A stretch of 64,000 nt of DNA from Phycisphaerales bacterium (GTDB lineage Bacteria; Planctomycetota; Phycisphaerae; Phycisphaerales; SM1A02): assembly GCA_022446885.1 (NCBI GenBank), contig JAKVBU010000006.1, forward strand, positions 124,001 through 188,000. Reading direction: 5' to 3'. The notes below the pieces were generated by a model. The model did not search any database and was not told the origin of the DNA. It saw nothing but the letters and a program-made list of their open reading frames with translations. Shown piece by piece: positions 36,323 to 46,363 of the stretch. The position numbers and the translations under genes were made by a program. Every line of letters begins with the position of its first letter. The first letter of the stretch is position 1.

Positions 36323-36773
36323 CGGCTTCAATCTCACCGTCAGCATTCTTGCGGCGATCATGGTTCGTCACGTCGTCCTCGGTGTTCTCTTCACCATCAG
36401 GTCCCAGCGATACGAGGTCGTAGACCGATTCATCCACCAGTTCGCCCGGATATCGATAGACGATCGGGCGATTCCAGTTGTCGCTCTCGATTGCTGAGAT
36501 GTAGATGCCCTTCCAGCGTGCCTGGTCGGCCTCTTCCTCGATGAGCTCCTTGTTCCAGAGCACGGCGATGCCCTCATCCTCCGAGGGATAGCGTTTCATG
36601 TCGATCCGGAAACGCTCCATGGCTGAGTCGATCTGGTCGAACTGGGCCCGTTGGATGTCGGCTTCGGCCTGATCGCCAACAGACAGGAAGCTCACCGTCA
36701 CGATGGCCCCCAGTGCGAGCAGAATCGAGATCACGATGAGCAGTTCGAACAGGGTGAAGGCTCGTCGATGCAT
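36276..36773 (-). CDS. gspG: Major pseudopilin GspG
   Basis: 165 residues. Leader MHRRA then FTLFELLIVISILLALGA with Glu at +5. The -1 residue is Ala rather than the usual Gly. Downstream motifs of GspG are present: MKRYPSEDEGIAVL, DNWNRPIVYRYPG and the calcium-site loop SLGPDGEENTEDD. GspG polymerises into the pseudopilus that pushes substrates through the secretin. A C-terminal extension of about 25 acidic residues overlaps the start of gspH. Confidence 0.92.
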   Translation of the reverse strand: MHRRAFTLFELLIVISILLALGAIVTVSFLSVGDQAEADIQRAQFDQIDSAMERFRIDMKRYPSEDEGIAVLWNKELIEEEADQARWKGIYISAIESDNWNRPIVYRYPGELVDESVYDLVSLGPDGEENTEDDVTNHDRRKNADGEIEADDSFPGSGEPTTSAS

Positions 36774-36835
36774 GCCTGCGTCTCCTTTGACCGATCGGTC
36801 ACTGGCCCCCGGGGTTGAACACCTGTCGGTACAGA

Positions 36836-38014
36836 CTACTGCAAGCCCGAACTCATGCGCATCATCGGCAAGACGAGGGCCGCGAAGATGAAAATGACCA
36901 TTGCCGCAACCATCACCAGCAGGGCCGGCTCCAGCAGCCTCAACATGATCTCCAACTTGCGATCCACCCGCTTCCGCGTGACCTGAGCCACCTCGGTCAG
37001 AACGTCAGGAAGCCGATTTGACGTCTCCGCGACGTCGATCATCTCCACAACATCTTCGGGCACCTGCGACGTCTCGCCCAGTGACTGCCCCAATCGTTGG
37101 CCGCCCTGCACAGCTGTCCGAGCAGACTCGAGCGCGGCTGCCAGATGCGGGTGCCCCGCTGTCTCGCGGCTGATCTCCAGCGCCCGCAGCAGCCCAACCC
37201 CGTTGGACAACAGCGATCCGAGAATGCCCGCAGATCTGCTCAACGCCACATCATCGAGCAACGCCCCCACCAGTGGAATCCGCAACACCTGTATCTGCAG
37301 CCATCGCCGCGGGGCCGGCCGCCGCCAGGCAACCACCCAGCTCACGGCACAACCCACAAACAGCAGCAGCAGAACCGGCCAGAACCTCACGGCAGCATCA
37401 GACAAGCCGAGCAGGATGTCGGTAGCCAATGGCACCTCGATTCGCTCGAAGAACGGTTTGAACTTGGGCACAAATGCGATCAGGGCATAGAGCACCGCTC
37501 CGACACCGGTGAGCACCAGAATTGCTGGGTAGATCAGGCTCCCGATAACCCGCCCCCGCATGGCCGCCTGCGCTTCGAGCAATTCGCTCAAGCGCGACAG
37601 TACTTCTTCGAGGAAGCCTCCCTGCTCGCCGGCGCGGACCATCGCCGTGTGCACATCGCCGAATGCCGACGGGTGTGCCGCCATGGCATCGGCCAATGAT
37701 GAGCCATCGGCAACCGTGTCTGCGATCTCAGACCAGATGCGAGCCATGCCCGCATGGGCCTTGCCCCGCCCGAGCAGTCGCAGTGCCCGAAGCAAGGGCA
37801 CACCAGCACGAATGAGGTCGCTCAGCTGCCTCAGTGACCCTGCCAGCACACCTGTGGGCGTACGGGCAGTCTTGGAGATCGACTCTCGAATGCGAACCGG
37901 TGCCAGTTCGAGTCGATCGAGCTCCGCCAGGACGACTTCACGAGTTGGGCCCTGCAGCACGCCCTTTACCAGTGTGCCATCTCGCGATCTCGCCTCGTAG
38001 GCCCAGGTGGGCAT
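36836..38014 (-). CDS. gspF: T2SS inner-membrane protein GspF
   Basis: 392 residues. Polytopic platform protein with two repeated T2SSF cytoplasmic domains: LSDLIRAGVPLLRALRLLG in the first and ILGSLLSNGVGLLRALEIS in the second. Each is followed by membrane helices (VLTGVGAVLYALIAFVP; LLVMVAAMVIFIFAALVLP). The N-terminus MPTWAYEARSRDGTLVKG is the usual GspF/PilC start. It would contact the GspE ATPase, which is not found next to it. It starts 15 bases after acs ends. Confidence 0.94.
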   Translation of the reverse strand: MPTWAYEARSRDGTLVKGVLQGPTREVVLAELDRLELAPVRIRESISKTARTPTGVLAGSLRQLSDLIRAGVPLLRALRLLGRGKAHAGMARIWSEIADTVADGSSLADAMAAHPSAFGDVHTAMVRAGEQGGFLEEVLSRLSELLEAQAAMRGRVIGSLIYPAILVLTGVGAVLYALIAFVPKFKPFFERIEVPLATDILLGLSDAAVRFWPVLLLLFVGCAVSWVVAWRRPAPRRWLQIQVLRIPLVGALLDDVALSRSAGILGSLLSNGVGLLRALEISRETAGHPHLAAALESARTAVQGGQRLGQSLGETSQVPEDVVEMIDVAETSNRLPDVLTEVAQVTRKRVDRKLEIMLRLLEPALLVMVAAMVIFIFAALVLPMMRMSSGLQ

Positions 38015-38029
38015 GGAGCGGCTCCCTGA

Positions 38030-40015
38030 TCAGTCTTCGTCATCCTGCAGACGGGCGAGCACACTGAGATCTTCCAGTGTCGTCATGTCGCCACCAGCCT
38101 CGCGGCCTGCGGCGACATCACGCAGAAGGCGTCGCATGATCTTCCCGCTACGGGTCTTGGGGAGTGCGTCGGTGAACCGAATCATGTCCGGCTTGGCAAT
38201 GGCACCGATCTCCTCAGCGACGTGCGCTCGCAAGGTGTCTCGCAGTCGATCGTCTGCAGACCAATCCGGACTCAGTGTGCAGAATGCAGCGATGCCCGTG
38301 CCCTTGATCTCATGCGGCATGCCGACCACTGCCGCTTCAACAACCGAGTCGTGGCTCACCAGCGCAGACTCCACCTCCATCGTGCCGAGTCGATGCCCCG
38401 ACACGTTGATGACGTCGTCCATGCGACCCATGATCCAGAAGTAGCCTCGCTCATCGCGGCGAGCGCTGTCCCCCGCGAAGTACATGCCATCGACACGGCT
38501 GAAGTAGGTGTCGATGAACCGCTGTCTGTCTCCATGGATGCCTCGGAGCATCGACGGCCATGGCTTGCGCACCACAAGCAGACCACCGGAACCATGAGGC
38601 TGCTCCGCGCCGGACTCATCCACCACGGCGGCATCAATGCCAAGGAACGGCAGCGTGCAGGAACCGGGCACTGTCGGCGTCGCCGCCGGCAGCGGTGTGA
38701 TCATGTGCCCACCCGTCTCAGTCTGCCACCATGTGTCCACGATGGGACATCGCTCGTGGCCGATGACTCGGTGATACCACATCCATGCCTCCGGATTGAT
38801 CGGCTCACCAACTGTCCCCAGCACTTCGAGCTTTGAGAGGTCGTGTCTGCGTGGATGTTCTTCGCCCCACTTCATGAAGGCTCGGATCGCCGTGGGCGCC
38901 GTGTAGAAGTGCGTAACTTCGTGCCGCTGGCAGATGTCCCAGAATCGATCCGGCCCCGGGTGATTCGGCGCTCCCTCGTACATGAGCGATGGAATGCCGT
39001 TCTGCATGATCCCGTAGATGATGTACGAGTGGCCGGTGATCCAGCCCACGTCAGCAGTGCACCAGTACACGTGGTTCTTGTGGTGCCGTAGATTGAAGGT
39101 GTACCGACTGGTGAGGAAGGTGTGCACCAGATAGCCGGCGGTCGTGTGCACGATGCCCTTGGGCTTGCCGGTGCTGCCTGAGGTGTACAGCAGGAAGAGC
39201 ATGTCCTCGCTGTCCATCTCCTCGCAAGGGCAAGTGTCATCAACATCAGCCACCACGTCGTGCCACCACACATCTCGCGGGGCGTGCATGTCGATCTCGT
39301 TCTCACAGCGGCGAACGACGACAACCTGCTCGACAAGGTCCGTCATCGACAGAGCTTCATCAACATTTGCCTTGAGTTCGACGACCGATCCTCTACGCCA
39401 GGCCCCATCACAAGTGATGACGAATTTTGAGCCAGCATCGGTGACCCGATCCGCGATTGACTGGGCACTGAAACCACCGAAGATCACCGAGTGCGGCGCC
39501 CCGATGCGGGCGCAGGCCAGCACCGCGATCGCCAGTTCCGGCACCATCCCCATGTAGATGGTCACGATGTCGCCCCGCTGCACGCCGAGTTTCTTCAGGG
39601 CGTTGGCGAAGCGTGACACCTCGACTTGCATGTCGGCATAGGTCAGCCTTCGAACTTCAGGGCCAGCGTCACCGACGGGCTCACCTTCCCAAATGATCGC
39701 GGTCTGATCTCCGAATCCGTTTTCCACATGCCGATCGACACAATTCCAGCAGGCGTTGATTCGACCGCCTACGAACCAGCGGGCATCAGGACACTCCCAC
39801 TCCAGAACCTTGTCCCACTTCTTGAACCAATGCAGTTCTTCGGCAACAGCGCCCCAGAAGTGCTCCGGGTCTTCTATCGACTGCTCATGGAGCGTTTGAT
39901 ACTGCTCCTTGGACTCTACCCACGCCCCACCGCAGCGTTCGATGAAGTCAGCGGGCGGATCAAAGACCCGGTCCTCCTGCAGAACTGATTGAATTGCACC
40001 GTCGTTGTCGGTCAT
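38030..40015 (-). CDS. acs: Acetyl-CoA synthetase (AMP-forming)
   Basis: 661 residues. Makes acetyl-CoA from acetate, ATP and CoA through acetyl-AMP. The adenylate-forming motif [14 protein letters not shown] lies near residue 280, and the C-terminal [11 protein letters not shown] loop holds the catalytic Lys that is commonly acetylated. The cyclohexamer of surrounding motifs ([39 protein letters not shown]) is intact. Length is normal for Acs. It lies between rnr and gspF in the same direction with short gaps (45 and 15 bases), so it could share a transcript with them. Confidence 0.96.
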   Translation of the reverse strand: MTDNDGAIQSVLQEDRVFDPPADFIERCGGAWVESKEQYQTLHEQSIEDPEHFWGAVAEELHWFKKWDKVLEWECPDARWFVGGRINACWNCVDRHVENGFGDQTAIIWEGEPVGDAGPEVRRLTYADMQVEVSRFANALKKLGVQRGDIVTIYMGMVPELAIAVLACARIGAPHSVIFGGFSAQSIADRVTDAGSKFVITCDGAWRRGSVVELKANVDEALSMTDLVEQVVVVRRCENEIDMHAPRDVWWHDVVADVDDTCPCEEMDSEDMLFLLYTSGSTGKPKGIVHTTAGYLVHTFLTSRYTFNLRHHKNHVYWCTADVGWITGHSYIIYGIMQNGIPSLMYEGAPNHPGPDRFWDICQRHEVTHFYTAPTAIRAFMKWGEEHPRRHDLSKLEVLGTVGEPINPEAWMWYHRVIGHERCPIVDTWWQTETGGHMITPLPAATPTVPGSCTLPFLGIDAAVVDESGAEQPHGSGGLLVVRKPWPSMLRGIHGDRQRFIDTYFSRVDGMYFAGDSARRDERGYFWIMGRMDDVINVSGHRLGTMEVESALVSHDSVVEAAVVGMPHEIKGTGIAAFCTLSPDWSADDRLRDTLRAHVAEEIGAIAKPDMIRFTDALPKTRSGKIMRRLLRDVAAGREAGGDMTTLEDLSVLARLQDDED

Positions 40016-40060
40016 GGCCGCACTCCCTTGAGAGGGCAGCCTAGCAGGGCCCGCTGAGCG

Positions 40061-42385
40061 TCAGCGTCTTCCCTGTCGCCGGCGAGGTTGCTTCGATCCA
40101 CCCCGCGCCGCCCGCTTTCGATCCCGCTCCATCTTTCTCTTGCTCGGCAGGGGCAACTCATCGATGGTGCGCTGCGGTCGCTTGGTCAACATGAGTTCGA
40201 GATTGCGCTCTGCAGCGTCCACTCTGACAATACGAACTTCGACCGGATCTCCGGCTGCGAGCACGTGCCCGCTTCCTCGGGCGACGATTCGCGCCAGGCC
40301 TGGCAGTTCCTCCCAGCGATCACGCCGCCCCGTGCCCATGTCGTCCCAGCCAACATGACCGGTGACTAGAAACCGATCCAACTCCACCAAAACGCCCGCT
40401 GGCGTGAACGACCTCACGACGCCGGGGAGATCCTCGCCCAGATGGTGCTCCTCAAGATGTTGGAGCACCAGAAACTCCCTGAGTTCACGCTCGGCAGCCT
40501 CCGACTCGTTCTCGGTGTCGGTGCAGTGCCGGCCCATCTCGACGAGGGCGTCTTGATCAAGTGTTCGTTCATCATCGGCAAGTCGCTGCGTCAGTTCTCT
40601 TCGCTTCTTTCCAGTGAATCGAAGCGCTCCGTTTTCCACCTGATCAAGCCATGCGTCCAAAGCCCGGTGCACAACCAAGTCTGGATACCGACGAATCGGG
40701 CTGGTGAAGTGCGCGTAGTGCTCACTGGCCAATGCGAAGTGCCCAACGATCGCGGGGCTGTACTCGGCCCGTGTCAGTGTGCGAAGAACTGCAAAGTGCA
40801 CGGCGCGGGCCGAGTCGGAGTCGCGGGTGGCATCAAGCAACTGCTGCAGATCTCGACGGCCCGGATCCTCAGGCAATCGATGCCCGGACGCCATCGCCAT
40901 CGACCTTAGTTCCTGCAAGTCCTCCAGCGCTGGTTCCGGGTGGATCCGGCGGAGAATCGACACGTCCAGAGAGTCGAACAACCGGGAGACGGCTTCGTTC
41001 GCCTCGACCATGAACATCTCGATGAGCGTGTGGGTGAACGCGCCGTCTTCACCTTGCACATCTGCGACTCGCCCCTCGTCATCGAACACCAATACCGACT
41101 CGGGCAGGGCCAGAGAAATCATGCCCTGATGCCGCCGACGATTCTGGATCACTTCTGCAAGGCGGGCTGCTTGCCGAAGCGACTCAACCACCTCCTCTGA
41201 TGGGTGGGTGCTGCTCCCTGCGTGCTTCCATGCCGTGCGAGAGTCACCATCGATCCAGGCCTGCGCTTCCAGATAAGAAAACCGCTTGTTCGACCTGATG
41301 AGGGTTCGCCTGAAGTCAACGCTGTTGACACGCCCCCGCTCGTCAATCCGGATGATGGCCGTCTTGGCACATCGATCCACATCTTCCTGCAATGAGCAGA
41401 CACCATTGCTCAACACTTCTGGCAACATCGGAATCACGCGTCTGGGGAGATACGTGCTGTTGCCGCGGGCGCGAGCCTCTACATCGAGCGGACCGTCAAC
41501 TGGCACGAAGAACGCGACGTCCGCAATGTGAACTGCCAGTTCCCACTCTCGCAGACCTTCGTCCCAGGTGACGCTGATGGCGTCATCAAAGTCGCGGGCA
41601 TCGGGCGGGTCGATTGTGAATGTCACCACCTGACGCATGTCTTCACGGGCCGCCAGTGTCCCCTCCAGCAGAGTAGACGCCTCGCGGGCCTCAGCCAGCA
41701 CTGCTTCATCGAACTCGGTACGGATGCCATGGGCGGCGATGACCGACTCGGTCTCGGCGTGCGGCTCACCAGCCTCACCGAGCACCTCGGTGACGACGCC
41801 CTCTCCCAACATGTCACCTTCCGGCGGCGCGACGAGTTCGAACACGACCTTCTGCCCGGGCTTGATGTCTTTAGCTCCGGGGTCTCTGATGACGACATTG
41901 GAACGCAGGCGGCGACCATCAGGCTGCACCAACCAGCTGTCGCGTCGCTTGATGACTGTTCCGGCAAAGGTAGTGTTTGACACCTCCAGCACTTCTGTGA
42001 CCTTGCCGGAGGGGCGACCCTGCTTCCAACCGTGGGCCCGCGCCACTGAGCAGCGAACCCGGTCACCGCTGATCGCCTGGCCTTGCGCCCCACGTGCGAT
42101 GTACACGTCTCCTTCTCGATAGGGCTGATCCGTTTTCACGAACCCGAAGCCGCGGCGAGTCGAGCGGTAGACGCCCTCGACCTCCACGGGAATCGACTGG
42201 AGCTTCAATCGATCACCGGTGCAGCACACGACCTCATCGATGACCAGCATCTGCACGGCCTCGTTGAGAATGTCCTGCTCAGCGGCAGACAACCGGAATG
42301 CGCGTGCCAGATCGTGCACGGACGCCTCTCGCCCGGGTTCACGGGCGAGGTGGTCCAGTATGCGACGGGTGTAGCGCAGTGGCAT
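40061..42385 (-). CDS. rnr: Ribonuclease R
   Basis: 774 residues. 3'-5' exoribonuclease of the RNase II/R family. Domains in order: winged helix (about 5-65), cold-shock OB domains (about 70-225), the RNB catalytic domain with D-P-P-D-A-R-D-F-D-D-A-I (about 258-270) and RRYPDLVVHRALD, an S1 domain (about 660-735), and a basic tail. The Asp cluster of the active site is complete. It follows the fmdB-like gene by 5 bases, at the end of the chaperone part of the run. Confidence 0.96.
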   Translation of the reverse strand: MPLRYTRRILDHLAREPGREASVHDLARAFRLSAAEQDILNEAVQMLVIDEVVCCTGDRLKLQSIPVEVEGVYRSTRRGFGFVKTDQPYREGDVYIARGAQGQAISGDRVRCSVARAHGWKQGRPSGKVTEVLEVSNTTFAGTVIKRRDSWLVQPDGRRLRSNVVIRDPGAKDIKPGQKVVFELVAPPEGDMLGEGVVTEVLGEAGEPHAETESVIAAHGIRTEFDEAVLAEAREASTLLEGTLAAREDMRQVVTFTIDPPDARDFDDAISVTWDEGLREWELAVHIADVAFFVPVDGPLDVEARARGNSTYLPRRVIPMLPEVLSNGVCSLQEDVDRCAKTAIIRIDERGRVNSVDFRRTLIRSNKRFSYLEAQAWIDGDSRTAWKHAGSSTHPSEEVVESLRQAARLAEVIQNRRRHQGMISLALPESVLVFDDEGRVADVQGEDGAFTHTLIEMFMVEANEAVSRLFDSLDVSILRRIHPEPALEDLQELRSMAMASGHRLPEDPGRRDLQQLLDATRDSDSARAVHFAVLRTLTRAEYSPAIVGHFALASEHYAHFTSPIRRYPDLVVHRALDAWLDQVENGALRFTGKKRRELTQRLADDERTLDQDALVEMGRHCTDTENESEAAERELREFLVLQHLEEHHLGEDLPGVVRSFTPAGVLVELDRFLVTGHVGWDDMGTGRRDRWEELPGLARIVARGSGHVLAAGDPVEVRIVRVDAAERNLELMLTKRPQRTIDELPLPSKRKMERDRKRAARGGSKQPRRRQGRR

Positions 42386-42390
42386 CGGTG

Positions 42391-42921
42391 TCAGTCGGTT
42401 TGGCCGCCGGAACGGCGGCGGGTGCTGGGCTTCTTTGCCTTCGACCCGGACTTCTTCTTTGCCTTGGTCTTGGCCATCCGTCGAGCCTTGTCGACGAGAT
42501 TACCCACACCTCGACCCTCTCGGGCACGGTGTGTAGGCGTAGATGTCGCCCCGGAAATCTTCTTTTCGGGCGGATCTGGGGCTGGCGAGGATTTGTTCTT
42601 CGCCGCTTCCTTGCCGGAATCTGAGCTCACCGCTGAATCACTTGCGTTCTTCGCGTCGACCTTCGTGGGCGCGGCATCGGACGACTTGGAGTCCGGGGGT
42701 GAGTCGGCACTCGAGCCGCCCTCTGCCGACGCGGCTGGGGCCTTGGGCTCAGCCGGCGGGGATGTCCGCCCCTTGATGATGAAGCCCGCACCTGTGCCGA
42801 TGAGCCGTTCAAGTTTCAGACGCCCACACTGGGGACACTTTCGCTTGACCGGCGCGGTCATCGACTGCACGAGTTCGAACTCATGTTCGCACGCATTGCA
42901 TCGATAGTCGTAGGTGGGCAT
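42391..42921 (-). CDS. FmdB-type zinc-ribbon protein
   Basis: 176 residues. Residues 1-50 are the FmdB/CxxC regulatory-protein ribbon: MPTYDYRCNACEHEFELVQS and KCPQCG give the four Cys ligands. The remaining 120 residues are a low-complexity Lys/Ser/Pro/Ala tail, probably disordered. The exact function of this small family is unknown; a nucleic-acid or protein contact role is often assumed. It sits 6 bases after grpE and 5 before rnr. Confidence 0.87.
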   Translation of the reverse strand: MPTYDYRCNACEHEFELVQSMTAPVKRKCPQCGRLKLERLIGTGAGFIIKGRTSPPAEPKAPAASAEGGSSADSPPDSKSSDAAPTKVDAKNASDSAVSSDSGKEAAKNKSSPAPDPPEKKISGATSTPTHRAREGRGVGNLVDKARRMAKTKAKKKSGSKAKKPSTRRRSGGQTD

Positions 42922-42927
42922 GCGCCG

Positions 42928-43500
42928 TCAGGGCGCCGTGGCGACCTTGGCCGGCCGCAGCACAGTCTCACCCATTGCGAATCCGGATTGCATCACCATC
43001 GACACATGGCCGGACGCCACGTTCTCGGCGGGCTGCTGCAACATCGCTTCGTGCTGGAGGGGCTCGAACGCATCACCTACTTCAGGCTCGATCGGCGTGA
43101 CGCCCTGCTCGGCAAGTGCGCTGCGGAATTCGTCACGCACCAAAGTCACACCCTGGGCAAACTGCTGTGCGGTCATGCCGTCAACATCCTGACCCAGCGC
43201 CAGGTCAAGTTGATCCAGCACGGTCAGCATTCGGCGGACGGTAGCTGCGGTTACAGCACGACCCACACGCCCCTCGTTTTCGTGAGCTCGCCGCTGATTG
43301 TTGCGCAGCTCTGCCAACGCCCGAAGACGGGCCTCCCGGGCCTCTTCAGCCTGCCCCTGCAGCCACTCGATTACCGCGGCGACATCGCCGCTCTGCTCGT
43401 CGAGCACGGATGCCACGAAGGCGTCGTCGATGACGACTTCCTCCTGGGCGTCGCCCTCTGCGGGTTCCATGTCCGGCATGTCGTCGGTGGGTGTCATCAT
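42928..43500 (-). CDS. grpE: Nucleotide exchange factor GrpE
   Basis: 190 residues from ATG 43500 (a second ATG lies three bases on). GrpE releases ADP from DnaK. An acidic N-terminus is followed by a long coiled-coil helix (about 30-85, ALAELRNNQRRAHENEGRV) and the head domain (LDQLDLALGQDV, GDAFEPLQHEAMLQQP, then MQSGFAMGETVLRPAKV). The conserved C-terminal G-x-x-x-x-x-x-V-L-R-P-A-x-V is present. It starts 8 bases after dnaJ; no dnaK lies nearby. Confidence 0.94.
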   Translation of the reverse strand: MMTPTDDMPDMEPAEGDAQEEVVIDDAFVASVLDEQSGDVAAVIEWLQGQAEEAREARLRALAELRNNQRRAHENEGRVGRAVTAATVRRMLTVLDQLDLALGQDVDGMTAQQFAQGVTLVRDEFRSALAEQGVTPIEPEVGDAFEPLQHEAMLQQPAENVASGHVSMVMQSGFAMGETVLRPAKVATAP

Positions 43501-43508
43501 TGGTCCGT

Positions 43509-44639
43509 TCAGCCTCGGAAGGCGTCCTTGATTCGGCTCCACACACTGGTTGAGGGCTCGTCAACAGGTGTGTCCTCGGTTGCGGCGTACTCACCCAGCA
43601 GTTTGCGTTGATTGTCGTCGAGCTTTCTCGGCACGATGAGCTTGAGCACGACGACCAGATCTCCTCGCCGCCCGGATCGCAGGTCCGGCACGCCGCCGTC
43701 CTTGATGCGAATCAAGTCGCCGGGTTGGGTTCCCGCCTTGAGGTGCAGCGTGTGAGGCTCATCGGAGCCCAGCATGGGCACGTCAATATCACCACCCAAA
43801 GCCAACTGAGTGAAGGCGACGGGCTGCACGAGTAACAGGTCGTTGCCGTCGCGTTCAAAGACCTCATGGTCAGCGATCCGAACGACTACGTGCAGATCGC
43901 CTCGTGGGCCACCTGTGGCATCCTGCTGTGGGGGTTCACCTTCTCCGGCAACTCGCACTGCCTGCCCATCATGGATGCCTCGGGGAATTCTCACCGACAA
44001 CCGACGATCGATCGGGCTTCGTCCTCGCCCGGCACATGTTCCGCATGGCGTGGTCACGATCGTGCCTCGGCCGCTGCAGGCCGGGCAGGCCGTCACCATT
44101 CTGAACATGCCCCCGAGGCCTGCCTGGGCCACCTTGCCCTGCCCGCCACAGGTGGAACATGACTCGGGCCGTGTGCCCTCGGCTGCCCCAGTGCCATCGC
44201 ATGTGTCGCAGACGTCCATTCTCGAGAAGGAGACATCACGCTCGACACCTTCGAGCACATCTTCAAGTTCAAGATCGACCTCAGTCTCAAGATCGAATCC
44301 TCGCTCCCGAGCGCGGCGAGTTCGCCCACCACCACCGCCGCCGAAAATCTCGTTGAACATCGAGAAGATGTCGTCAGGCCGCATCGAGTTGAAGTCATGG
44401 CCAGGGCGACCACGAAGCCCCTCTCGACCGAAGCGGTCGTAGGTGCTGCGACGGTCTGGATCCGACAGCACCTCGTAGGCTTCTGCGGCTTCCTTGAATC
44501 GAGTTTCAGCCTCTGGATCGTCCGGATTGCGGTCCGGGTGGTACTTCATCGCCAGCCGGCGATACGACCGCTTGATCTCGTCACCCGAGGCTTCGCGGGC
44601 GACGCTGAGCACCTCGTAGTAGCAGCGGGTCGTCGGCAT
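43509..44639 (-). CDS. dnaJ: Chaperone DnaJ (Hsp40)
   Basis: 376 residues. J domain with the H-P-D tripeptide ([11 protein letters not shown]), a short Gly-rich linker, and four C-x-x-C-x-G-x-G zinc motifs ([32 protein letters not shown]). Two C-terminal beta domains complete a class I DnaJ. ATG 44639 is chosen because GGAG lies 8 bases upstream; ATG 44645 would leave only 2. It stimulates DnaK ATPase. A large hairpin lies between it and groEL1. Confidence 0.95.
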   Translation of the reverse strand: MPTTRCYYEVLSVAREASGDEIKRSYRRLAMKYHPDRNPDDPEAETRFKEAAEAYEVLSDPDRRSTYDRFGREGLRGRPGHDFNSMRPDDIFSMFNEIFGGGGGGRTRRARERGFDLETEVDLELEDVLEGVERDVSFSRMDVCDTCDGTGAAEGTRPESCSTCGGQGKVAQAGLGGMFRMVTACPACSGRGTIVTTPCGTCAGRGRSPIDRRLSVRIPRGIHDGQAVRVAGEGEPPQQDATGGPRGDLHVVVRIADHEVFERDGNDLLLVQPVAFTQLALGGDIDVPMLGSDEPHTLHLKAGTQPGDLIRIKDGGVPDLRSGRRGDLVVVLKLIVPRKLDDNQRKLLGEYAATEDTPVDEPSTSVWSRIKDAFRG

Positions 44640-44655
44640 GATCATCACTCCGCTG

Positions 44656-44692
44656 CAGTGGGGGAACCGGCCACAGGCCGAGCCCCCCACTG
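44656..44692 (-). other. Hairpin between groEL1 and dnaJ
   Basis: CAGTGGGGG (44656-44664) pairs with CCCCCACTG (44684-44692) over 9 bp; a GGCC/GGCC inner stem can form in the loop. It lies in the 86-base gap before dnaJ with no T run after it, so attenuation or RNA processing are both possible. Confidence 0.4.
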
Positions 44693-44725
44693 AGCAGGGA
44701 GGGAGGGAGAAAGTCCATCAACCGG

Positions 44726-46339
44726 TCAGACGGTTGCTCCGTTGACCGGATCGTCGTCGTCCTTGAGTTCAGTCAGGGCGACATCGGTCGTCAGCATGAG
44801 GCCGGCGACCGAAGCTGCATTGAGCAAGGCGGTTCGAACGACGAACGCCGGGTCGATGATGCCGGCCTTCGCAAGATCCTGCATCTGACCGGTGCCGGCG
44901 TTGAAGCCCGTATCACCACCAGCCTCCAGAATCTTCTCGACGATGACATCGCCATCCTCGCCGGCGTTGGCCGCAATGTGCCAGGCCGGTGCTTCCAGTG
45001 CCCCAGCCACGATGTCACACCCGAACTTCTCCTCGCCCTTGAGCTTGGAGCGGGTGGTGTTGACTGCGTCGATGGCACGAAGGAGGGACACGCCGCCACC
45101 GGCGACCCAACCTTCCTTGGCCGCGGCCCGCGTGGCGTTGAGCGCGTCATCTACACGATCCTTGCGCTCCTTCATCTCAGGCTCGGTTGCGCCACCGACC
45201 TCGATGACGGCGACACCACCGGTGAGCTTGGCGAGGCGCTCGTTGAGCTTCTCCTTGTCGTACTCACTGGTGGACCGCTCAAGTTGCATGCGGATCTGAT
45301 TGGCACGTTGCTCAATGTCGGCCTTGGTACCGGCGCCCTTGAGCACAGTCGTGCCATCCTTGGTGACGGTGATCTTCTTGGCCTTACCCAACTCGGAGAG
45401 CTCGATGTCTTCGAGATTCCGGCCGAGGTCATCGGCAAAGAACGTGCCGCCCGTGCAAGTGGCGATGTCACCGAGCATGGCCTTGCGCCGCTCGCCGAAT
45501 CCAGGCGCCTTCACAGCGCAGACCTGAAGCACACCGCGGAGGCGATTCACCACCAGTGCAGCGAGCGCTTCATTCTCGACATCCTCAGCAATGATCAGCA
45601 GCGGCTTGCCGGTGCCAGCGATCTTGTTGAGCAGGGGGAGCAGGTCGGCCAGATTCCCGATCTTCTTCTCGTGGATCAGCACGAGGCAGTCTTCGAGAAC
45701 GCACTCGGCCGTCTTCGGATCGGTCATGAAGTACGGGCTGAGATAGCCCTTGTCGAAGGCCATACCCTCGACGTAATCCAAACGAGTCTCGGAGGTCTTG
45801 CCCTCTTCGACATCAACGACCCCATCAGCACCGACAGTGCTCACGGCTTCGGCAATGAGCTTGCCGATCTCGGCGTCGTGGTTGGAAGACACGGTCGCCA
45901 CCTTTGCGAGGTCGGCCTTGCCCGAACAGTCGCGAGCGGCCGCCTCGATGGCGTCAGCTGCCGCAGTGGCGGCTGCCGTGATGCCGCGCTGCAACGCAAC
46001 GGCACCGATGCCACCAGTGACATGCCGCATGCCCTTGCGATAGATGGCTTCGGCCAACACTGTCGCGGTGGTGGTGCCATCACCTGCCTTGTCCGCGGTT
46101 CGCTTGGCAACCTGGTGCACCATCTGGGCGCCCATGTTCTCGAACGGCTGCGGGAGCTCGATCTCCTTGGCGACCGACACGCCGTCCTTCGTGACAGCGG
46201 GGCCACCAAAGGACTTCTGTACGACCACGTTGCGACCACTCGGGCCCATCGTGGATGCGACCGCCTTTGCCAATTGTCCGACACCAGAGAGGAAAGCCTC
46301 CTGGGCATCGGCGTCAAATTTCATCTGCTTGACTGACAT
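44726..46339 (-). CDS. groEL1: Chaperonin GroEL, paralogue 1 (no GGM tail)
   Basis: 537 residues. Hsp60 subunit. ATP-site motifs TMGPSGRNVVVQKSFG and [15 protein letters not shown] are intact, as is the C-terminal AGGDTGFNAGTG. It ends in DDDPVNGATV and lacks the Gly-Gly-Met tail that normally sits in the folding cavity. It diverges clearly from groEL2 in the apical region. It follows groES by 24 bases. Probably a specialised chaperonin; its clients are unknown. Confidence 0.93.
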   Translation of the reverse strand: MSVKQMKFDADAQEAFLSGVGQLAKAVASTMGPSGRNVVVQKSFGGPAVTKDGVSVAKEIELPQPFENMGAQMVHQVAKRTADKAGDGTTTATVLAEAIYRKGMRHVTGGIGAVALQRGITAAATAAADAIEAAARDCSGKADLAKVATVSSNHDAEIGKLIAEAVSTVGADGVVDVEEGKTSETRLDYVEGMAFDKGYLSPYFMTDPKTAECVLEDCLVLIHEKKIGNLADLLPLLNKIAGTGKPLLIIAEDVENEALAALVVNRLRGVLQVCAVKAPGFGERRKAMLGDIATCTGGTFFADDLGRNLEDIELSELGKAKKITVTKDGTTVLKGAGTKADIEQRANQIRMQLERSTSEYDKEKLNERLAKLTGGVAVIEVGGATEPEMKERKDRVDDALNATRAAAKEGWVAGGGVSLLRAIDAVNTTRSKLKGEEKFGCDIVAGALEAPAWHIAANAGEDGDVIVEKILEAGGDTGFNAGTGQMQDLAKAGIIDPAFVVRTALLNAASVAGLMLTTDVALTELKDDDDPVNGATV

Positions 46340-46363
46340 GTCATCTGCTCCCAGATGCGCTGC

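Noticed and set aside
44978-46336. 452-codon open frame antisense to groEL1
   Set aside because: Mirror image of a conserved gene; no recognisable motif.
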